Source of the DNA: UBA1206 sp045643125
GTDB lineage: Bacteria > Bacillota > Clostridia > Oscillospirales > CAG-382
NCBI GenBank assembly: GCA_045643125.1
Contig: JAZUKE010000021.1
Span: 1 to 35,578, forward strand
Reading direction: 5' to 3'
DNA length: 35,578 nt
Below the pieces are notes generated by a model. That model did no database searches. It was not told the origin of the DNA and was given only the letters and a program-made list of their open reading frames with translations. Shown here piece after piece: positions 30,653 to 35,578 of the stretch; position 1 is the first letter of the stretch, and each line of letters begins with the position of its first letter. The translations under genes were made by a program, and so were the position numbers.

Positions 30653-32752
30653 ATGAAAAGAGTGATGATCTGCATAATGATGATGTTGTCAATGCTGCTT
30701 CCCGCGTTTACCGCTGCGGCGGCAGAAGAAAACGAAAGCAAAAATCTTGCCCTCGGCAAGGCGTACACGGCAAAAAGCGACATTGCGAACGGCAGAAGCT
30801 ACGCGGAACGTGATGTTGACGACGGCATAAAGCTGACCGACGGCAAATACGGCAGAAACAGTTGGTGGGGCGATCCTGCCTGGGTGAAGTATTACCGCGC
30901 ATCGGGCAGAACGGTAACGATCGACCTTGAAAAGAACTGCGAAATAGACCGCGTCAAAGCCCGCTTCATCAGCGACAACCCCGCAGGTGTCCTTCTTCCC
31001 GAAGAAGTGACCGTTTTCGTGTCGTCCGACGGAGTGAATTTTGCAAAAGCCGATATAAAAAGCGGAAGCAAGAGTCCCTTCGGGCACAACGAGAAAAGAG
31101 CCTGCGAGATCATAACCTACGATATGCCGGTCACCCCGGTGTGCGGACGCTACGTCGCCGTGCATTTCGACGTGACCGTAAACACCTTTATCGACGAGAT
31201 CGAGGTTTTCGGCAGTGAAGACACTTCTCTCGTTCCTCCGACGGAGTTTGCACCGATAATCCCCGTTCCGAAGGGCAGATATCTGTCTCCCGACGCTCTC
31301 GGAAACGACCGCGACATCGTACTTTTCCACACCGGATATTATCCGAAAGACGAATCGCTCGTGAACAACACAAAAGACACTTTTCTGCCGTTCATCGCGT
31401 ACCTCGACGCAAAAGGAAAGATCGTTGACACGATGTTCGATTCGGTGATGTTCCTCATCATTCAGGGGCTTTGCCCGTCGGGCGGCGGACTCAGCATCAC
31501 CGGCGGCACTACCGTGCTTTCCGACTGGCAGATGATGCTTGATATGTATTTCTCCGACACCTACAATCTGCGTGCGCTGAATGACGCGGCAAAGCAGGTA
31601 AAGGAAGCGCTGTCGCTTGACGACTACAAGGTGTCGGTCTATCTGACCTGCCCGTACCCGAAGACGAGCGGAAAGATTTTCGGCGACTACAACGGTGACG
31701 GCGTCACGGACAAGATAAGCACTTACGACGACTGTCTTTCGGTCACGGAGTGGTTCGTTGACGAATGTATCGAAAGATTTGAAAAAGGAAATTACGACAA
31801 CCTCGTTTTCAAGGGCTTTTTCTATAACAGCGAGGGGCTCTCCGGCGAGAGATTCCCTTACGAAAAGCAGTATGCGTCCGATTTTTGCGATCTGCTCCAC
31901 AAAAAAGACCTGCTGTGCGTGATGATACCCTACTACCAGGGCGAAGGCATAGAAAATCACGTGTCTTACGGTTTCGACGCGGTGCTTATGCAGCCGAACG
32001 TGTCGTTTGACGCGGGGCTTCAGGACGACCCCGCAGGAGCGATGGCTGATTTTGACGAGACGGCAAAGCAGCTCGGGCTCGGTATCGAGATGGAAGTGGA
32101 TTCGACCATCATCTGGAACTACGAAAAATGCGCCGATTATTATATCGAATATCTCCATTCCGCGTCGAACTGCGGACTTATGACGGACACGATACACGCC
32201 TACTACAACGGAGCCGGCGACGGCGTGTTCGGCATAGGCGCAAGGTCGAGCGACAAGGGGATGCGTTTCCTCTACGACGCGACGTATAAATTCATAAAAG
32301 GCACGCTTCGCCTTCCCGACGAGCCTTTCTGCGACACTTTCACGGACAATATCGAAGTGAAGGTATCTGAAAAGGTCCAAGGCGACACGGGGCTTGCGAG
32401 CGACTGGCTCGCCGCGCTGAACATCACTAAACGTCCAAAGAAAGGGCGTGTGACGTTTGCTTCGGACTACAAGAGCTTCACCTACACCGCGGGCAAGACA
32501 GCTGCCGACGACGAGATCGAATACGAGATCACGGCGAACGGCGTCACCGTGAAACGGAGCGTGAAAATAAAGATCACCGAAGAAGACACGAGCGAAGATG
32601 TTTCCGTGGAAGAAGCCGTTTCCTCGACCGATGTGAGCAAGGATGAAAAAGAAAACAAAAAAGACGGCTTCCCCGGTTGGGGTTACGCCGTCATTGCCGC
32701 CGCGGTCGCTGCCGCAGGAGCTATAATATATATAATAAGGAAGAAAAAATAG
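30653..32752 (+). CDS. Exported DUF4855 protein with membrane anchor
   Basis: A 699-residue surface protein. A signal peptide (1-24, ending AAAA) is followed by an F5/8-type C (discoidin-like) sugar-binding domain at about 27-190 starting NLALGKAYTA. The DUF4855 domain covers about 215-560 (GYYPKDES, then FKGFFYN and MIPYYQGEG); it has the look of a TIM-barrel glycosidase, without confirmed activity. A beta-sandwich follows (about 565-650), then a charged linker, one membrane helix and the KKK tail. No LPxTG-like motif precedes the helix, so it is probably held by the helix itself. GGAGG lies 7 bases before the ATG. It fits extracellular glycan binding or cleavage alongside the other glycosidases of the window. 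Confidence 0.85.
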   Translation: MKRVMICIMMMLSMLLPAFTAAAAEENESKNLALGKAYTAKSDIANGRSYAERDVDDGIKLTDGKYGRNSWWGDPAWVKYYRASGRTVTIDLEKNCEIDRVKARFISDNPAGVLLPEEVTVFVSSDGVNFAKADIKSGSKSPFGHNEKRACEIITYDMPVTPVCGRYVAVHFDVTVNTFIDEIEVFGSEDTSLVPPTEFAPIIPVPKGRYLSPDALGNDRDIVLFHTGYYPKDESLVNNTKDTFLPFIAYLDAKGKIVDTMFDSVMFLIIQGLCPSGGGLSITGGTTVLSDWQMMLDMYFSDTYNLRALNDAAKQVKEALSLDDYKVSVYLTCPYPKTSGKIFGDYNGDGVTDKISTYDDCLSVTEWFVDECIERFEKGNYDNLVFKGFFYNSEGLSGERFPYEKQYASDFCDLLHKKDLLCVMIPYYQGEGIENHVSYGFDAVLMQPNVSFDAGLQDDPAGAMADFDETAKQLGLGIEMEVDSTIIWNYEKCADYYIEYLHSASNCGLMTDTIHAYYNGAGDGVFGIGARSSDKGMRFLYDATYKFIKGTLRLPDEPFCDTFTDNIEVKVSEKVQGDTGLASDWLAALNITKRPKKGRVTFASDYKSFTYTAGKTAADDEIEYEITANGVTVKRSVKIKITEEDTSEDVSVEEAVSSTDVSKDEKENKKDGFPGWGYAVIAAAVAAAGAIIYIIRKKK

Positions 32753-32761
32753 TATTTTTCT
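32742..32761. terminator. Weak AT-only hairpin between convergent genes
   Basis: AGAAAAAATA and TATTTTTCT flank a single base between the DUF4855 and NUDIX stops. The stem has no GC pairs apart from its ends, so function is doubtful. Confidence 0.35.
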
Positions 32762-32762
32762 T

Positions 32763-33239
32763 TCAAATCCGTATTTTTTCGCCGTCTTTTTCCGCTTCTG
32801 CGAGTTTTTCGCCTTTGTAAACGAGCTTCAGCGAGAAAAACGGGGTGTTTTCGTCGTCGATAAGCGAAAGAAAGAGTTTGTCGCCCTCCCACATCGGGAG
32901 AGAGAGAAGCTCTTTTTTATCTATCCATTCAAGCACGCCTTCGTTACATTCCCTTTGCGTGCCCGTCCACTCCGTCACCGTGAAAAGGTGCATATATTCG
33001 GTCGGGTAAACGTCGGAAACGAACGTGACGATGCCGCGAAAGCGCCATTTTGCCGCCGAAAAGCCCGTTTCCTCGTAAATTTCGCGTTTCATACAGTCTT
33101 CGGGCGACTCGTTTTCTTCAAAATGTCCGCCGACGCCTATCCATTTGCCGCCGTTTTCGTCGTTTTGCTTTTTGACGCGGTGAAGCATAAGGTATCTGCC
33201 GTCTTTTTCAAGATAGCAGAGTGTCGTCATTTTGCTCAT
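32763..33239 (-). CDS. NUDIX hydrolase (8-oxo-dGTP diphosphatase type)
   Basis: A 158-residue NUDIX pyrophosphatase. The NUDIX box GX5EX7REUXEEXGU is complete in the stretch from GHFEENE to REIYEETGF. The N-terminal TTLCYLEKDGRYLMLHR resembles MutT/YtkD-like enzymes that clean oxidised nucleotides. ATG 33239 overlaps the HAD stop as ATGA, so translation is coupled; the long open frame further upstream lies over the HAD gene and is ignored. An ATG at 33230 is also possible. Confidence 0.92.
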   Translation of the reverse strand: MSKMTTLCYLEKDGRYLMLHRVKKQNDENGGKWIGVGGHFEENESPEDCMKREIYEETGFSAAKWRFRGIVTFVSDVYPTEYMHLFTVTEWTGTQRECNEGVLEWIDKKELLSLPMWEGDKLFLSLIDDENTPFFSLKLVYKGEKLAEAEKDGEKIRI

Positions 33240-33898
33240 ATCGCGGTTTTTCCGCCGACGGCGTCGAAGAGGTCTTTGAGGGACGCGAAACGGAAATCGG
33301 TCCCGAACTCGTCGTAAGGCAGGCTGTTGGTGATGTGACAGCTGAAAACGCCCGCGTTCCTGCCGGAAAGAATGTCTATCTCTCTGTCGCCGATCATCAC
33401 CGTTTCGGCGGGATCGAGTCCGTACTCGTTGATGAGCAGATATATCGCTTCGGGCGACGGCTTCCCTTTTACGCCGTCGGCGAGAGTGACGATGCGGGTG
33501 AAATATTTTCGCATATCCCAATGGTCCATAAACGGATAAACGTCATTGACGCGGTGCGTGAACATAAAGTTGCGCCTTCCGCTGCCGCAGACAAATTCAA
33601 GCAGCTCCTTTGCGTACGGGAACGGATCGCCCTCGGTCTCGGGGCCGGGCTTGCGGATGGCGTTGTACTCGGCACGAAGCGCCGCGTCGTCGCCGAGAAT
33701 GTCCTTGTAGACTACAAAGGCGTGACCTATCGTCTGCATCATATATTTGTATATTTCAAGAAATTCCGGACGTTTTCCGCTCACTTTTTCGGCAGCGTCG
33801 CAGAAGCAGTTTATCGTGTACGGATAGGTGTCGAAAAGCGTGCCGTCGAAATCCCAGATAAAGTTTTTCATTTCCGCAATGGTCTTTTTGTTGTCCAT
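33236..33898 (-). CDS. HAD-family phosphatase (Gph-like)
   Basis: A 220-residue haloacid-dehalogenase hydrolase of subclass I. Motif I is WDFDGTLFDT, motif II is the Thr in MFTHR, motif III is the Lys in GKPSPEAI, and motif IV is GDREID. The helical cap lies between motifs I and II (about 30-95). Phosphoglycolate or small sugar phosphates are the usual substrates. It is coupled to the downstream NUDIX gene. An AAGGACGG lies 10 bases before ATG 33898; a shorter start at residue 11 is possible. Confidence 0.9.
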   Translation of the reverse strand: MDNKKTIAEMKNFIWDFDGTLFDTYPYTINCFCDAAEKVSGKRPEFLEIYKYMMQTIGHAFVVYKDILGDDAALRAEYNAIRKPGPETEGDPFPYAKELLEFVCGSGRRNFMFTHRVNDVYPFMDHWDMRKYFTRIVTLADGVKGKPSPEAIYLLINEYGLDPAETVMIGDREIDILSGRNAGVFSCHITNSLPYDEFGTDFRFASLKDLFDAVGGKTAI

Positions 33899-33969
33899 AG
33901 TCTTTGTGCCGTCCTTGCTGTTTTGTTGATAACATCATATCACAGCAAAGCGCGATTGTCAAACCAAAT

Positions 33970-35100
33970 TCATCCTTTTGCGATCGACGACGCCAGATTT
34001 TTCGCAAAAGTGACTATCGGCGGCAGCAGCACAAGCCCGACGATGCCGAAAAACTTAAGCCCGGCGTACATCGAAACGAGGGTAAGCAGCGGATGAAGTC
34101 CCATCGTCTTCCCCACGATCTTCGGCTCGATCAGCTCGCGCACGACGGTTATCACGAAATACGTCACTATCAGCGCGATGCCTTTTGCGGTGGAGCCGAA
34201 AATGAGCGTGAATATCCCCCACGGGATCAGCACCGTGCCGGTCCCGAGTACGGGAAGTATGTCAACGAGCGACGTTATGAACGCTATGACGAGCGAATAG
34301 CGCACGCCGATAAGCGACAGCGCGATGAAAAGCTCGGTGAACGTGATGAGGATTATCAGCGCGTAGGCACGCAGCAGCCTGCCGAGCGTGTCTTTAAGCC
34401 CCGTTTTCGCGTCGGAAAGCAGTTTTTTGACCTTTTTGGGGACGGCGCGGACAATGGTACGGTTGAGGCGGTCGAAATCGACGGTGAAATAGTAACACGA
34501 GAGCGAAAAAACGAAGATATACATTACCGCGTCCGGCAGAAACGACATAATGTCGCCGAGAATGGGCAGTATACGGGTGGTGAGCGAGGTCAGGACGTTC
34601 ACGGCGGAGCCGTTGAAGCGTTCGCCGAGGCTTTTCCACGCGCTTTCGAGGAATTTTTGTGAACGGAAAAACGGGATCCCGCTGTCGATCTTTGCGATGA
34701 TCTCACCCGCGAACTCGTCGTCCGACCAGGCTTTGGAAAGGAAGTCGCTCCCCTTTGACGCAAGCAGCGAAAGCTCCTTGTAAAGCCGCGACACGACGAG
34801 GTAACAGACGAGCGCCAGCAGTCCGACGGCGGCAATGACGAGGAGAGCCGACGCAAGGGCGCGCGGCAGTTTTGCTTTTACGAGCTTGGCGGCGGCCGGC
34901 TGAAGAAAAAGCGCAACGACCCACGAAAGGATGAACGGAAGAAAGACGGGGAGCAGCCATTTGAAGAAGACGAAGACAGAGGCAAGCGAAAACGCGGCGT
35001 AAAAAAGTATGACGGGGATGCGTTTGTAAAGCTCTTTGGGCAGGATCTTGACCACCTTCCGAAAAAATATTTTTGTTTTTTTGCGAATATGTATTGACAA
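33970..35100 (-). CDS. AI-2E/YtvI-family membrane protein
   Basis: A protein of up to 376 residues from the AI-2E transporter family, closest by layout to the sporulation protein YtvI. Paired helices start the protein (about 28-60 and 70-100), a soluble helical insert spans about 105-190, and further helices follow with LVDILPVLGTGTVLIPW and the family motif EPKIVGKTMGLHPL. The start is uncertain: the TTG at 35100 lies in the -35 box of the tRNA promoter and has no ribosome binding site; GTG at 35055 gives 361 residues. A role in sporulation is inferred from family only. Confidence 0.85.
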   Translation of the reverse strand: MSIHIRKKTKIFFRKVVKILPKELYKRIPVILFYAAFSLASVFVFFKWLLPVFLPFILSWVVALFLQPAAAKLVKAKLPRALASALLVIAAVGLLALVCYLVVSRLYKELSLLASKGSDFLSKAWSDDEFAGEIIAKIDSGIPFFRSQKFLESAWKSLGERFNGSAVNVLTSLTTRILPILGDIMSFLPDAVMYIFVFSLSCYYFTVDFDRLNRTIVRAVPKKVKKLLSDAKTGLKDTLGRLLRAYALIILITFTELFIALSLIGVRYSLVIAFITSLVDILPVLGTGTVLIPWGIFTLIFGSTAKGIALIVTYFVITVVRELIEPKIVGKTMGLHPLLTLVSMYAGLKFFGIVGLVLLPPIVTFAKNLASSIAKG

Positions 35101-35122
35101 ACCGCTTCGTGTGTGCTAATAT
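35094..35122 (+). promoter_or_regulatory. Promoter of the tRNA pair
   Basis: TTGACA (35094-35099), 17 bases, TAATAT (35117-35122), 19 bases before the first tRNA. Confidence 0.85.
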
Positions 35123-35141
35123 TATCAAGCTGATTTGAAAC

Positions 35142-35216
35142 GGCCTGTTAGTCAAGCGGCTAAGACGTCGCCCTCTCACGGCGAAGACAGGAGTTCGATT
35201 CTCCTACGGGTCACCA
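35142..35216 (+). tRNA. tRNA-Glu (CTC)
   Basis: A complete cloverleaf. The acceptor arms GGCCTGT and ACGGGTC pair with two G-U, and the anticodon stem TCGCC/GGCGA encloses the loop CTCTCAC with anticodon CTC at 35175-35177. The T arm has GTTCGATTC and the CCA end is encoded. Confidence 0.95.
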
Positions 35217-35270
35217 CTTGGTTTCACCCGTCGTTATATTTTATGTAATCGGCGTAAAAATATAATAAAT

Positions 35271-35344
35271 TGCGGAATTGTGTAATGGCAGCACGACAGA
35301 CTCTGACTCTGTTTGTGAGGGTTCAAATCCTTCTTCCGCAGCCA
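35271..35344 (+). tRNA. tRNA-Gln (CTG)
   Basis: A complete cloverleaf. The acceptor TGCGGAA pairs fully with TTCCGCA, and the anticodon stem ACAGA/TCTGT encloses CTCTGAC with anticodon CTG at 35303-35305. GTTCAAATC is the T loop, with discriminator G and encoded CCA. It shares the promoter and terminator with tRNA-Glu. Confidence 0.95.
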
Positions 35345-35347
35345 TGT

Positions 35348-35386
35348 AAAAAACCGCTTTTGTCTACCGGACAAAAGCGGTTTTTT
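35348..35386 (+). terminator. Terminator of the tRNA operon
   Basis: AAAAAACCGCTTTTGTC and its exact complement form a 17-bp stem with a 5-base loop ending in six T, 4 bases after the tRNA-Gln CCA. Confidence 0.95.
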
Positions 35387-35389
35387 ACA

Positions 35390-35480
35390 ATGATATCCGT
35401 TCCTTGCCGGAACGGGTGATATATTGCTTCGCAATATGATATCCGCTACGCGGATGATATACGCCTGCGGCGTATGAAGG
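35390..35480 (-). repeat. Hairpin array in inverse orientation (five heptamers, four hairpins)
   Basis: Reading plus: ATGATAT (35390), GTGATAT (35416), ATGATAT (35436), ATGATAT (35454), ATGAAGG (35474), with hairpins CCGTTCC/GGAACGG, ATTGC/GCAAT, CCGC/GCGG and ACGCC/GGCGT filling every gap exactly. On the minus strand this is CCTTCAT followed by four ATATCAT-type heptamers. Confidence 0.9.
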
Positions 35481-35490
35481 AACGGATATT

Positions 35491-35578
35491 ATATCATATT
35501 TGAGCGAAGCGAAAATATATCATGCTTGCGAAGCAAGTATATCATATCGCGCAAGCGATATATCATTACTACTGCGGG
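35491..35578 (+). repeat. Hairpin array in forward orientation, running off the window
   Basis: ATATCAT at 35491, 35517, 35539 and 35560, separated by hairpins of 19, 15 and 14 bases (the first with two mismatches, then GCTTGC/GCAAGT and ATCGC/GCGAT). The window ends before the array does, so its full size is unknown. Confidence 0.85.

Noticed and set aside
32600..32752. C-terminal helix and basic tail of the DUF4855 protein as a sortase signal for the class B sortase
   Set aside because: The residues before the helix (DGFPGWGY) contain no LPxTG, NPxTN or (S/P)PxTG-like motif, so a plain membrane anchor is more likely.
35055..35100. TTG start at 35100 for the YtvI-like gene taken as certain
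   Set aside because: It lies in the tRNA promoter and lacks a ribosome binding site; GTG 35055 is nearly as good, so the start is left open.

Overview
The window looks like a chromosome segment of an anaerobic Clostridia-type Firmicute, probably a gut Oscillospiraceae or Christensenellales-like lineage. Supporting signs are strong GGAGG ribosome binding sites, RNase Y next to YmdB, a clpX-clpP-tig cluster, a class B sortase, a YtvI-like protein, an ECF sigma with a membrane partner, AbrB/PIN and XRE modules, and glycan-active enzymes. Base composition is near 50% GC in genes, with AT-rich spacers. The assignment to a lineage is inference.

Layout. 1-7.4 kb (+): a tight four-gene operon (DUF6259 glycosidase-like protein, GH2 beta-galactosidase, D-2-hydroxyacid dehydrogenase, class II fumarase) ending in a strong terminator. 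7.5-9.9 kb (-): an ECF sigma factor overlapping a membrane-anchored protein built of two related ~165-residue modules joined by TGEETS hexapeptide repeats. 10.0-11.4 kb (-): an FAD oxidoreductase. 11.7-14.4 kb (-): rny-ymdB-yajC. 14.9-18.8 kb (-): tig-clpP-clpX followed by a small lipoprotein. 19-20 kb (+): a class B sortase. 20.1-26.5 kb (-): ychF, HAD phosphatase, Mrp-type Fe-S carrier, AEC transporter, GH78 alpha-rhamnosidase and a truncated MATE gene. 26.7-28.9 kb (-): an AbrB/PIN toxin-antitoxin pair and a DUF234 ATPase. 29.3-30 kb (+): an orphan response regulator. 30.1-30.6 kb: a divergent pair, an XRE repressor facing a 67-residue protein, with two identical-core operators in the shared promoter region. 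30.7-32.8 kb (+): an exported DUF4855 protein. 32.8-35.1 kb (-): NUDIX, HAD and YtvI-like genes. 35.1-35.35 kb (+): tRNA-Glu(CTC) and tRNA-Gln(CTG).

The most unusual content is in the spacers. There is a family of short repeats built on the number five and a unit of seven bases. Five loci carry five back-to-back heptamers (35 bp exactly). At least three others carry five heptamers separated by four small hairpins (ACCTCAA or a variant, then four ATATCAT- or ATTTCAC-type heptamers). Several share the same left boundary (GCGTGAAATAAT followed by ACCTCAA or TTACTTC). I do not recognise this as a named element; it is my lead candidate for something undescribed. The second candidate is the XRE/67-residue divergent switch, and the third is the sigma factor with its expanding hexapeptide-repeat partner.
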